Shown piece after piece: positions 54,018-62,808 of a DNA stretch of 64,000 nt (the first letter of the stretch is position 1; every line of letters starts with the position of its first letter). The stretch lies in assembly GCF_032678705.1 (NCBI RefSeq), contig NZ_JAVTSS010000002.1, positions 1,426,001 to 1,490,000 of the forward strand. Direction: 5' to 3'. The notes beneath the pieces were generated by a model. It saw only the letters and a list, made by a program, of their open reading frames with translations. It had not been told where the DNA came from and ran no database searches. Source of the DNA: Pedobacter frigiditerrae. Its GTDB lineage: Bacteria > Bacteroidota > Bacteroidia > Sphingobacteriales > Sphingobacteriaceae. The translations under genes and the position numbers were made by a program.

Positions 54018-57000
54018 ATGAGAAAAAAATTTACCCTACTTGTTAGTATGGTCCTCACCGCCTTTACATTTTGTTTCGCGCAAGATGTGGTTGTAAAAGG
54101 TAGTATCAAGGACAAAGACGGCGCTCCGTTACCTGGAGTTTCTGTAAATGTTAAAAATTCTAAAATTGCGGCCTCCTCTAATGGAGATGGAGCTTATGCA
54201 ATCGGTGTTCCGCCAAGCTCAACTTTGGTTTTTACCATGTTGGGTTATATTACCCAAGAGGTTCCCGTAAACAACAAAACGTCTATTGACGTTGTACTAT
54301 TAGAGTCAGTTAGTCAGTTAACCGATGTTGTTGTTATTGGTTATGGAACAGCCCAAAAGAAAGATGTTACTGGAGCAGTTTCTAGTGTTAAGGCAACTCA
54401 ACTAGAAAATGAAAATCCACAAAGTGTTTCTGATATTTTAAGAGGAAACATTCCTGGTTTAAGTGTTGGTTTTAGCAGTAGTGCCAAAGGTGGGGGAGAT
54501 TTGTTAGTGAGAGGAAAAACCACACTTACCGCAAGTACTTCGCCATTAATTGTGCTTGATGGGGTAATTTTTATTGGGCAGCTTTCAGATATTAATCCAA
54601 ATGACATCGAAAGTGTTGATGTGTTGAAGGATGCAAGTTCTCTAGCCGTATTTGGTGCCAAAGCGGCAACGGGTGTAGTCGCAATTACCACTAAAAAGGG
54701 CAAATCTGGTGCCCCAACAATTACAGTTAATAGCAACTTCGGAATTGCAACACTCGCTAAAGATCAACGTGTTTACGATGGGGCTGGCTTTTTAAATTGG
54801 CGTGCAGATGTGTTAAGGGCACCAGGCACACAACCAGCTTATATTTATAACGATCCAAATAATTTACCTGCGGGCGTTACGCTTACACAATGGTTAAATG
54901 GCCAAACCACAACTAACCCAACAGATTTGTGGCTAACGAGATTAGGCTTGGTTGCCAATGAAAGAGCAAACTATGTTGCTGGAAAAGAAATAGATTGGTA
55001 CGATTTATTGTTTAGAACAGGACAACGTCAAGACCATACGGTTAGCATTGCAGGAAGAAAAGATGAGGTTAACTATTACATGTCTTTGGGTTATCTAAAA
55101 AATGAAAACCTTATAGAAGGTGGCGAGTTTAGTACTTTTCGCGGAAGAGTTAACTTGGAGGCAAAAGCAGCTAAATTTCTAACCTTAGGCCTTAATCTTC
55201 AATATGCAGCACGCGATGAGGGTGCAATTGAAGCAGATTGGGCACAATTAACCAATTTATCTCCTTATGGAGATTATTATAATGCTGATGGGTCTTTAAG
55301 GAGAATTCCTACAGATGATAATGGATTGAATGCTAGAAATCCATTTCTTAATCCGTTTTATAACGACCGCATGAATAAACAGAATACACTGTTTTCAACC
55401 TTGTTTGCTAAAGCATCACTGCCATTTGGTATTACATATACGCTAAATTTTAGTCCTGGATTAGACATGTATCGTACATTTAATACGCAATCTTCAAAAA
55501 ATCCAAATGTAACTACACTCGGAGGGATTGCTTCTCGTGCACAAGAAACACGTTACAATTGGCAAATTGATAATATATTAAAGTGGAATAAAACTTTCGC
55601 TAAAATTCACTCGATTGATGTAACATTATTAGCCAACGCAGAAAAATACCAGTCTTGGTATACTTTATCTACTAATGAAGGTTTCAGCCCAAGCGATATT
55701 TTAGGCTATCATAATTTAGCTACAGGTAACAAACCTTCCATCAGTAGTGATGATATTGTTTATACAGGTGATGCCTTATTGGCGAGGTTAAATTATGGAT
55801 TAATGAATCGATATAATTTTACCGCTTCTGTTCGTAGAGATGGATATTCAGGTTTTGGAGCAGATAAAAAATATGCAACCTTTCCTGCCGCTGCATTTGC
55901 ATGGAGTTTCACTGAAGAAAGTTTCATGAAAAACATCAAATGGTTAAATTACGGTAAATTGAGAGTGTCTTATGGTATTAATGGTAACCGTGAGATTAGA
56001 AATGCTAGTAATGGGGTTATCGATCCTTATGTGGCTTTGTCTCAAGTTGATGCTGGTAAATATCAAATAGTTAGCCCGAATGGCGTGGCAAGCGAAACCA
56101 ACACGCTTACACTAAATTCAAGAATGGGAAATTCTACTTTGGCATGGGAGAGAACAAAGGCATTAAACATTGGACTAGATTTCGGAATTTTGAATAATAG
56201 GATTAACGGATCTTTTGAATATTATGATAAAAAGACGTCAGATTTATTAATTGGCCAATCTCTTTCGGCAGTAACTGGTTATGCCAACGTAATCTCTAAT
56301 TTGGCAGCAGTAAGTAACAAAGGTTTCGAATTTTCTATTAACAGCAAGAATTTAACAAGTGGAAAAGTATTGTGGAATACCACATTAAATTTTTCGCTCA
56401 ATAGAAATAAAATTGATCGATTAGCTGGAGCAAGCAATGATTTAGTTAATGGTTGGTTCATTGGCAGGGACATAGACATAATTTGGGATTATAAAATTTT
56501 GGGAGTATGGCAAGCCGATGAAGTTGCAGAAGCAGCAAAATACACAAGAGGAGGCATTAGGCCTGGCGATTTTAAACTACAAGATGTAAACGGTGATTAC
56601 TTATATACTGATGCAGATAAGCAATTTATAGGCTTTCGTAGTCCGAGGTTTAATTGGGCCCTTCGTAATGAATTTAATCTATTCAAGAGTTTCGATCTTT
56701 CCTTTCAGTTGATTTCTAACTGGGGGCAAAAAGCACAAGATAACCAAAGATTAAACCAACCAGGTGGTGTAGGCTTTGGTCGTACAAGTTCTTATGTTTT
56801 ACCATATTGGACACCAGAGAACCCAACAAATGAATATGCTCGTTTAACTTCTAACTTTAGTGGAACCACTTTTAATGTATATAGCAAAAGTTCTTTTATT
56901 AGACTAAATACAGTTGCTCTTGCCTACACCATTCCTCCATCTATTTTGGGAAAGGTAAAAATCCAAAGTGCTAAAGTTTATTTCAATATTAATAATGCAG

Positions 57001-57092
57001 CACTGTATGCTCCAGATTGGAATCAATGGGATCCACAAAATAATGGACCAACACCAAGATATTATACGTTGGGCTTAAATCTTTCATTATAA
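54018..57092 (+). CDS. SusC/RagA-like TonB-linked outer membrane protein
   Basis: A 1024-residue TonB-dependent transporter. It takes oligosaccharides or peptides through the outer membrane with its SusD lid. A signal peptide (1-22) is followed by a carboxypeptidase-regulatory-like domain (about 24-105; GSIKDKDGAPLPGVSVNV), the plug (VVIGYGTAQKKDVTGAVSSV through TTKKGKSGAP) and the barrel, which ends in PRYYTLGLNLSL with a C-terminal hydrophobic strand. No anti-sigma signalling extension is present, and no ECF sigma gene is adjacent. SusD follows 13 bases later. The glycan target cannot be read from sequence. Confidence 0.96.
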   Translation: MRKKFTLLVSMVLTAFTFCFAQDVVVKGSIKDKDGAPLPGVSVNVKNSKIAASSNGDGAYAIGVPPSSTLVFTMLGYITQEVPVNNKTSIDVVLLESVSQLTDVVVIGYGTAQKKDVTGAVSSVKATQLENENPQSVSDILRGNIPGLSVGFSSSAKGGGDLLVRGKTTLTASTSPLIVLDGVIFIGQLSDINPNDIESVDVLKDASSLAVFGAKAATGVVAITTKKGKSGAPTITVNSNFGIATLAKDQRVYDGAGFLNWRADVLRAPGTQPAYIYNDPNNLPAGVTLTQWLNGQTTTNPTDLWLTRLGLVANERANYVAGKEIDWYDLLFRTGQRQDHTVSIAGRKDEVNYYMSLGYLKNENLIEGGEFSTFRGRVNLEAKAAKFLTLGLNLQYAARDEGAIEADWAQLTNLSPYGDYYNADGSLRRIPTDDNGLNARNPFLNPFYNDRMNKQNTLFSTLFAKASLPFGITYTLNFSPGLDMYRTFNTQSSKNPNVTTLGGIASRAQETRYNWQIDNILKWNKTFAKIHSIDVTLLANAEKYQSWYTLSTNEGFSPSDILGYHNLATGNKPSISSDDIVYTGDALLARLNYGLMNRYNFTASVRRDGYSGFGADKKYATFPAAAFAWSFTEESFMKNIKWLNYGKLRVSYGINGNREIRNASNGVIDPYVALSQVDAGKYQIVSPNGVASETNTLTLNSRMGNSTLAWERTKALNIGLDFGILNNRINGSFEYYDKKTSDLLIGQSLSAVTGYANVISNLAAVSNKGFEFSINSKNLTSGKVLWNTTLNFSLNRNKIDRLAGASNDLVNGWFIGRDIDIIWDYKILGVWQADEVAEAAKYTRGGIRPGDFKLQDVNGDYLYTDADKQFIGFRSPRFNWALRNEFNLFKSFDLSFQLISNWGQKAQDNQRLNQPGGVGFGRTSSYVLPYWTPENPTNEYARLTSNFSGTTFNVYSKSSFIRLNTVALAYTIPPSILGKVKIQSAKVYFNINNAALYAPDWNQWDPQNNGPTPRYYTLGLNLSL

Positions 57093-57105
57093 TCAATAGA
57101 CAGAC

Positions 57106-58980
57106 ATGAAAAACTTAAATATAAAAATAATTCTTCCGGCACTGTTGCTGCTAACTGTTGTCAGTTGTAAAAAAACTTATTTAGATGCAGAAGTGCTTTC
57201 AAAATATGAACCAACAAATTCTTTAACAAATTTGGCCGGTATGAATGCTGCATTGGCGGGGCTGGGTGCCCAAACTAGGCGAGAATTTTTTGATGATATG
57301 GCACCAATCATTACCGAGGCTATTTTCTCAGATGTAGCAGTAGATGGCACTACTGATAAAAGTACTCAAGCTCAAGACATGAACACCAGGGTAACACCTG
57401 AGGCCAATCTGAACAGTCCAGATTTCAATAGAATTGGATTTTATTGGACCGAAGGATTTAGAGGTGTCAGATTTGCAAATACAATCATCAGCAGCATTGG
57501 CAATGTTACCTTTAAAAACGATGCCGAGAAAAATGCAATACTTGGTGCTGCCTACTTCTACAGAGCATATTATTATTACAGACTTGTTCATCAGTTTGGT
57601 GATGTTCCATTATTGTTGCAAGATTTAACTACTTCGAAAGATGATTTTTACTCAACTAAACGCGAAGTAATCTTAACTAGAATGCAAAGCGATTTAAAAT
57701 TTGCTGAACAATGGGTTTTAGATGGTGGAAATAAAGGAGAGGTTACAAAAGGTGCAGTTAGTCACTTATTAACCAAAGTAAGTTTAGCTCTTGGTGATTT
57801 TGATGGCGCATTAACTGCTGCCAATAATGTTTTAAATGGAGGTAAATATGGCCTAATGAGAACGCGTTTTGGAAGTACCGCTGCAGATGCTACAAAAAAT
57901 GTAATCTGGGATTTACACCGTATGGATAACAAGGCTATTGCTGCAAATAGAGAAGCCTTATTTTTGGTTATCGATAGAGAAACGTTACTTGGTTTTACGC
58001 CAAATGGGTCTCAAGTAATGAGAAACTGTGTGCCTGCATGGCATTTTACAAACCTTAAAACTCCATCTGGAGCATTACAGGCTATTGTAGATGGAGTAAC
58101 GGCAGAAATTCCATTAACATTAATGTACGGTAGGGGAATTGGTAGGTATCGCGGTACGCCTTATAGTACCAAATATATCTGGACAGATAATACAGATTAT
58201 CGTCATGCACCTGGTATGTGGATGAACATGACCGATTTGGTTTATAATAACCCTGCAATTAAAACAGGAACTAATGTGTCTGAAAGAGCACTTTTTGGCA
58301 AGCCACTAGTTGATGTTACACCTGCCAATGTTAATAATATGTTTTTAAATAAGGGAACAGATACAATCCGTCACTTTTTTGGGTGGCCGCATTATAAAAC
58401 CTTTATTAACTCTACCAACGCCTTGGCTGTTGATAAGTATTGGTCGCCACCTAGAGGTACAAATACAGATTGGTATGTTTTCCGCCTTGCAGAAACTTAT
58501 TTATTGAGGGCCGAAGTGTATTATTGGAAAGGAGATTTAGCTTCAGCAATGGCTGATATTAATCAGGTTAGATCAAGAGCAAACGCAACTTTATTAACTG
58601 ATCCTTCAACAATTACCATCGGAACAATTTTAGATGAAAGAGCAAGGGAGCTATATTATGAAGAGCCACGTAAAACGGAGCTTACGCGAATGGCATACAT
58701 TTTTGCGAAAACGGGAAAACCAGCTTACAATGGCAAAACATATACCATGTCGAACTTTTCTGATGTAAACTTTTTTTATGACCGCATCATGGAGAAAAAC
58801 GATTTTTACAAAAATCAAGTTCCAACAATTTCAGGGGTGAACTTTAAAATTTCGCCCTATCATGTTTTATGGCCTATACCTGCTGATGCACAGCGTTTTA
58901 ATATAAATGGTCGTATCAATCAAAACAAAGGATATACTGGATATGAAAATAACGTTCCAGCATTAGATAAAATACCTTAA
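57106..58980 (+). CDS. SusD/RagB-like outer membrane lipoprotein
   Basis: A 624-residue lipoprotein; the lipobox is LTVVSCKK with Cys 21. SusD proteins bind the glycan at the surface and cap SusC. Helical TPR-like blocks (AILGAAYFYRAYYYYRLVHQ, DVPLL, then VFRLAETYLLRAEVYYWKGD and INQVRSRANATLL) follow the RagB/SusD order. It ends EARELYYEEPRKTEL-type block and a C-terminal WPIPADAQRFN. It lies 13 bases after SusC and is followed by a terminator. Confidence 0.96.
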   Translation: MKNLNIKIILPALLLLTVVSCKKTYLDAEVLSKYEPTNSLTNLAGMNAALAGLGAQTRREFFDDMAPIITEAIFSDVAVDGTTDKSTQAQDMNTRVTPEANLNSPDFNRIGFYWTEGFRGVRFANTIISSIGNVTFKNDAEKNAILGAAYFYRAYYYYRLVHQFGDVPLLLQDLTTSKDDFYSTKREVILTRMQSDLKFAEQWVLDGGNKGEVTKGAVSHLLTKVSLALGDFDGALTAANNVLNGGKYGLMRTRFGSTAADATKNVIWDLHRMDNKAIAANREALFLVIDRETLLGFTPNGSQVMRNCVPAWHFTNLKTPSGALQAIVDGVTAEIPLTLMYGRGIGRYRGTPYSTKYIWTDNTDYRHAPGMWMNMTDLVYNNPAIKTGTNVSERALFGKPLVDVTPANVNNMFLNKGTDTIRHFFGWPHYKTFINSTNALAVDKYWSPPRGTNTDWYVFRLAETYLLRAEVYYWKGDLASAMADINQVRSRANATLLTDPSTITIGTILDERARELYYEEPRKTELTRMAYIFAKTGKPAYNGKTYTMSNFSDVNFFYDRIMEKNDFYKNQVPTISGVNFKISPYHVLWPIPADAQRFNINGRINQNKGYTGYENNVPALDKIP

Positions 58981-59009
58981 TACAGTTTGGTATGGTTGTT
59001 AAAACCAAG

Positions 59010-59046
59010 AGAGGCAGTTCGTAAAAAGATTGCCTCTTTTTTGTTA
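59010..59046 (+). terminator. terminator after SusD
   Basis: AGAGGCA pairs with TGCCTCT across a 14-base loop, followed by TTTTTTG. Confidence 0.7.
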
Positions 59047-59120
59047 TGGGAGAATGTTTCTAAATTAAAAACAGATGCCATAATGCAATCGGATTGCTAT
59101 AGCTTTGCTTCAAATATTTA

Positions 59121-59348
59121 ATGATGTCGAAAACAAAACTTACAATTAACAATAACGGTTCAGTTAAAATAGAAGGAGATTTCGAAATTGTAGATAGAAG
59201 TGGTAACGCTTATGGTTTACAAGGAAGAACGGTTCTTTCAATTTGTCGCTGCGGTTTATCAAGTAACAAACCTTTTTGTGATGGTTCACATAATGGCCAT
59301 TTTGAACACGAAGCAGTAGCTTTTGATCTGCCGCCAAAAAAAGTTTAA
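59121..59348 (+). CDS. CDGSH-type iron-sulfur protein
   Basis: A 75-residue protein with the CDGSH [2Fe-2S] motif: CRCGLSSNKPFCDGSH (about residues 42-57), where three Cys and one His bind the cluster. The N-terminal KLTINNNGSVKIEGDFEIVD is the beta region of the family. It is a single gene with a good terminator behind it. Confidence 0.93.
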   Translation: MMSKTKLTINNNGSVKIEGDFEIVDRSGNAYGLQGRTVLSICRCGLSSNKPFCDGSHNGHFEHEAVAFDLPPKKV

Positions 59349-59361
59349 TTTACTCAATGTC

Positions 59362-59400
59362 AAAAAGCATCAATCTTAATCGGGTTGATGCTTTTTGCTT
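59362..59400 (+). terminator. terminator after the CDGSH gene
   Basis: AAAAAGCATCAA pairs with TTGATGCTTTTT, loop TCTTAATCGGG. Confidence 0.8.
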
Positions 59401-59460
59401 TTAATAGGCACATCATCATACATTCATTTTAATATATTTGGATTAATCAAGCCTCACCCA

Positions 59461-60141
59461 ATGCCACATTTACTAGATAACCCAATTTATAATGCTTTAG
59501 TTTCGGCGCATCATCCAATTTCGTTGGGAACAAAAACAGTAAGGTATTACTTGCCGAGTTTCGCCTCTTTTGCTGGCTTAAAGGATAATTCTGCTGCTAA
59601 TTTTGAAGAGCTTTACGAAATCAGTGAGCCAGAAAGTTTCTTTATTGTGTTCTCTATCAACCCTCTTGAAATTTCAGATCAATGGAAGCTCATAAAGCAA
59701 ATTAATATGTTTCAATTGGTCTATGAATATCAAACTGTGCCAACTGGCGATGAAAGTGAATTTGTAGATTTAAATGAAACCCACGTTGATGAAATGATAA
59801 CCTTAGTTCAGTTAACGGAACCCGGTCCATTTTTAGAAAAAACGATAGATTTTGGTAATTACACAGGCGTTTTTGAAGGAGGAAAGTTGATTTCAATGGC
59901 AGGTCATCGTTTTAATCCAACACCTTATACAGAAGTTAGTGCGGTTTGTACTCATCCCAATCATTTGGGCAAAGGTTATGCCTATCGTTTATTAAGAGAA
60001 CAGATTAAACGTATTCTAGCTAAAAATGAAATTCCTTTTTTACACGTTAGAGATGATAACGAAGGAGCCATTAAGCTTTACGAAAAACTGGGTTTTAAAA
60101 TTAGAACTAGCATGATTGCTTATGTGATTAAAAAAGCTTAG
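59461..60141 (+). CDS. GNAT family N-acetyltransferase
   Basis: A 226-residue acetyltransferase from the ATG at 59461 (MPHLLDNPIYNALV); an in-frame ATG at 59395 would lie in the preceding terminator region. It has a C-terminal GNAT core of the FR47-like kind: ISMAGHRFNPTPYTEVSAVC, then HPNHLGKGYAYRLLREQI (CoA loop) and LHVRDDNEGAIKLYEKLGFK. The N-terminal 100 residues are a second, degenerate GNAT-like half. Substrate unknown. Confidence 0.9.
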   Translation: MPHLLDNPIYNALVSAHHPISLGTKTVRYYLPSFASFAGLKDNSAANFEELYEISEPESFFIVFSINPLEISDQWKLIKQINMFQLVYEYQTVPTGDESEFVDLNETHVDEMITLVQLTEPGPFLEKTIDFGNYTGVFEGGKLISMAGHRFNPTPYTEVSAVCTHPNHLGKGYAYRLLREQIKRILAKNEIPFLHVRDDNEGAIKLYEKLGFKIRTSMIAYVIKKA

Positions 60142-61014
60142 CTAAAAAGCTTTTCTACCTCTATAATTTTTAGGTGCAATCTTATCTTTTTTCTTAAAGA
60201 GTTTTGACAGGTAGGAAACAGATTCAAAACCAGTTTGGTAGGCAATTTCGCTGATGCTGAGACTTGTATTAGATAGCAATTCTTTTACTTTATCAAGTCT
60301 TAAATTTAGTAAGTATTGATTTGGTGATAAGCCAGTGAGGTTTTTAAAGTCCTTGCGTAACTTAGAATAGCCAGCTGGTAGTTTGCTCAAAATTTGCTCA
60401 ATAGTAGCCTTGTTCGGAACGGATTCCCGTAACAAAAATTTAGCTTCTTCAACTAGCTTAGCAGTATTATCCATGTTAATTTCATGATATTGAGAAACCG
60501 CTTGTATATAACTTATAATTTGTAAGGTTGTGCCAGTAATCATTTGGTGGTAACCAGGTGATGCTTGCTGAACCTGATCAATTAGATTGTGAAAAAGCTT
60601 TAGTAAATTATCACTTCTGCCAGTTTTAATAAAAGGATTGGCTGGATCAAATTTCTTCATCAGCATTGCTGGATAGTTTCCCTTAAAGCCTACCCAATAT
60701 TCTTCCCATCCACTTTTTAATGGTTTATAGCGATGCCAAACACCTGGGAAAAGTATAAAACAAGTGCCTTCTTTAACTTTTGTTGATTCGATATTCGCTG
60801 ATTCGAAGATGCCCTCACCCATGGATATAAAAACGATATAAAATCCATCGAGAATTCTTCCGCTATCCCAATTGAACTTATGCGTATCGGGATGTTGGTT
60901 GTTTAATGGATAAGATTGGTTAGTGTCAATTTTAGTATAACCGGTTGTGGTAATGTAAAAGCCCCAATCCTCTTCTTGTTTGCCAAATGATAAGTATTTA
61001 TTGTAATTATTCAT
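60142..61014 (-). CDS. AraC family regulator, divergent from PhyH-like gene
   Basis: A 290-residue regulator. The cupin-like N-terminal half has ESTKVKEGTCFILFPGVWHR, the sugar-sensing arrangement of AraC-type regulators. The C-terminal HTH (from about 190) has FKNLTGLSPNQYLLNLRLDK and SISEIAYQTGFESVSYLSKL. It is divergent from the dioxygenase-like gene across 122 bases and is the likely regulator of the genes that follow. Confidence 0.92.
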   Translation of the reverse strand: MNNYNKYLSFGKQEEDWGFYITTTGYTKIDTNQSYPLNNQHPDTHKFNWDSGRILDGFYIVFISMGEGIFESANIESTKVKEGTCFILFPGVWHRYKPLKSGWEEYWVGFKGNYPAMLMKKFDPANPFIKTGRSDNLLKLFHNLIDQVQQASPGYHQMITGTTLQIISYIQAVSQYHEINMDNTAKLVEEAKFLLRESVPNKATIEQILSKLPAGYSKLRKDFKNLTGLSPNQYLLNLRLDKVKELLSNTSLSISEIAYQTGFESVSYLSKLFKKKDKIAPKNYRGRKAF

Positions 61015-61136
61015 AAGTTATTAATAAACGGAATACTCATAAATATCAAAATGTACAAATCTTTAAACAGATTATGTACGTTTTTCAATATTAGTGTTTA
61101 TAAATTTAAATCACCAAATATTTATTTAATAAAATT

Positions 61137-61952
61137 ATGAACGCTGAACTTTCAAAAGAACAGATAGCCTTTTACCAAGAGAATGGTTATGTGGTTATCG
61201 AAGACTTTTTATCGCCTGAAGAACTAGCGCAGTGGCGTGAAGCTGTTATGGAATCCATTGCCGATAGAAATGGATTAAAGATGCCAGGTAAAAACATCAA
61301 TATCAATGAGGATGATGGAATCAATAAAGATGCGGCCTATTTCAATAATGTTTTTGATCAATTATTAAATCTTTGGCAAACCAATGAAAAGGTAAAGAAT
61401 ATCATGCTTGATGAACGTATTGGTAAAATGGTTTCTCAACTTTCTGGAGCAGATGGGGTTCGCATTTGGCACGATCAAGCATTGATCAAACGGCCTTGGG
61501 CAAATCCAACTTCATGGCACTTAGATACGCCATTTTGGTCGTTTTCAGATCGCAGAGCATTGTCTATTTGGGTAGCCTTAGATGATGCTACTTACGAAAA
61601 TGGATGTTTGTTTTTCATCCCGGGTTCCTACAAGGAAACTACCTTTGAAAATCCTGGTATTGGTAAAAATATGGGAGAAATATTCAATTTTTACCCCCAA
61701 TTTAAAACTACTAAATCTGTTGCTGCCCCAATGAAAGCTGGGAGCTGCTCTTTTCATAATGGGTTAACCATTCACGGTGCACATGCAAACATGACCCCGG
61801 GTTTTCGCAGGGCGATGACTTGCGCCTATATGCCTGATGGGAATGTGTTTAACGGAGAGCCAAATATTTTGCCTGATGCTTATTTGAAAACCATAAAGGT
61901 GGGTGATTTGCTAAACAGCGAAGAACAAAATCCGTTAATTTATCATAGGTAA
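61137..61952 (+). CDS. phytanoyl-CoA dioxygenase family protein
   Basis: A 271-residue Fe(II)/2-oxoglutarate dioxygenase fold protein. The metal ligands read as WHLDTPFWSFSD (HxD) and, later, NGLTIHGAHAN (His), with the 2-oxoglutarate-binding arginine in GFRRAMTCAYM. The start is MNAELSKEQIAFYQENGYVV, the usual opening of the family. In many Bacteroidota, PhyH-like genes sit in sugar-utilisation clusters. The next gene begins 5 bases later. Confidence 0.92.
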   Translation: MNAELSKEQIAFYQENGYVVIEDFLSPEELAQWREAVMESIADRNGLKMPGKNININEDDGINKDAAYFNNVFDQLLNLWQTNEKVKNIMLDERIGKMVSQLSGADGVRIWHDQALIKRPWANPTSWHLDTPFWSFSDRRALSIWVALDDATYENGCLFFIPGSYKETTFENPGIGKNMGEIFNFYPQFKTTKSVAAPMKAGSCSFHNGLTIHGAHANMTPGFRRAMTCAYMPDGNVFNGEPNILPDAYLKTIKVGDLLNSEEQNPLIYHR

Positions 61953-61957
61953 AATTT

Positions 61958-62797
61958 ATGCTAAATATTAATTTCTATTGCCCAAGGTGGGGCTCAGAAG
62001 ATATTCCTTGGGCTCGGTTTTGTGAGGAGGTAAAAACGGCTGGTTTTGATGGTGTAGAAGTTTATCCATTGCAATCTCCAAATGAAAAGGAAGAAATGCT
62101 TCGCCAGTTAGCTTTACATAATTTAGAGTTTTCATTGCTTCATGCAGAAATGAAAGAAGGTAAGGATTTTGAAAAGTATAAGCTTGCTTTGGAAAGAAAT
62201 TTATACGAGTTGGTAGACTACCAAGATGATCAAATTAAACCTCAGTTTATTACCACGCAAACGGGCAGGGAATATTATACGCAAGATCAAATGGCGGAGT
62301 GTTTTGCCATTTGTGATCGAATTAGTAAGGAATCGGGTATTAAAATTATTCAAGAAACCCATCGAAATAAATGGTCGTATGCAGCTCATGTTGTTAAGGA
62401 TTATTTAAAGAAGTTTCCATCGCTTGAACTGGCTTTAGACATTTCGCATTGGGTATGTGTTTCTGAAAGTTATTTAGAAGATCAGCAAGACGCCATAGAT
62501 TTAGCCATACAGCATACCATGCATTTACATGCAAGAGTTGGACATACTGAAGGACCACAAGTGACAGACCCTAGAGCTGATGAAAATAAAGAAGCCCTGG
62601 AACATCATTTAAAAATTTGGGATAAATGGATAGCGCATTTAAAGAAAAACAAAATATCAAAATGTACAATAACACCAGAGTTTGGGCCATATCCATATAT
62701 GCCTTATAAAAATAATACTACAAAGCCGATTGCCAGTCAATGGGGAATAAATTGCTTTATGAAAAATTTACTTAAAAGCAGATACACTAATAATTAA
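61958..62797 (+). CDS. sugar phosphate isomerase/epimerase-like TIM barrel protein
   Basis: A 279-residue protein of the xylose isomerase-like (AP endonuclease 2) superfamily. Metal-ligand style blocks include GVEVYPLQSPNEKEEMLRQL, IQETHRNKW, LALDISHWV, HLHARVGHTEGP and ITPEFGPYPY. These glutamate and histidine positions are the metal site of the fold. It starts 5 bases after the dioxygenase-like gene, so they form an operon. Confidence 0.9.
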   Translation: MLNINFYCPRWGSEDIPWARFCEEVKTAGFDGVEVYPLQSPNEKEEMLRQLALHNLEFSLLHAEMKEGKDFEKYKLALERNLYELVDYQDDQIKPQFITTQTGREYYTQDQMAECFAICDRISKESGIKIIQETHRNKWSYAAHVVKDYLKKFPSLELALDISHWVCVSESYLEDQQDAIDLAIQHTMHLHARVGHTEGPQVTDPRADENKEALEHHLKIWDKWIAHLKKNKISKCTITPEFGPYPYMPYKNNTTKPIASQWGINCFMKNLLKSRYTNN

Positions 62798-62808
62798 GCC
62801 AATCAAAT

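Noticed and set aside
54018..58980. A full classical polysaccharide utilisation locus around SusC/SusD
   Set aside because: No glycoside hydrolase, sigma/anti-sigma or hybrid two-component gene is adjacent; the GH106 operon is 4 kb away with unrelated genes between, so linkage is only possible.
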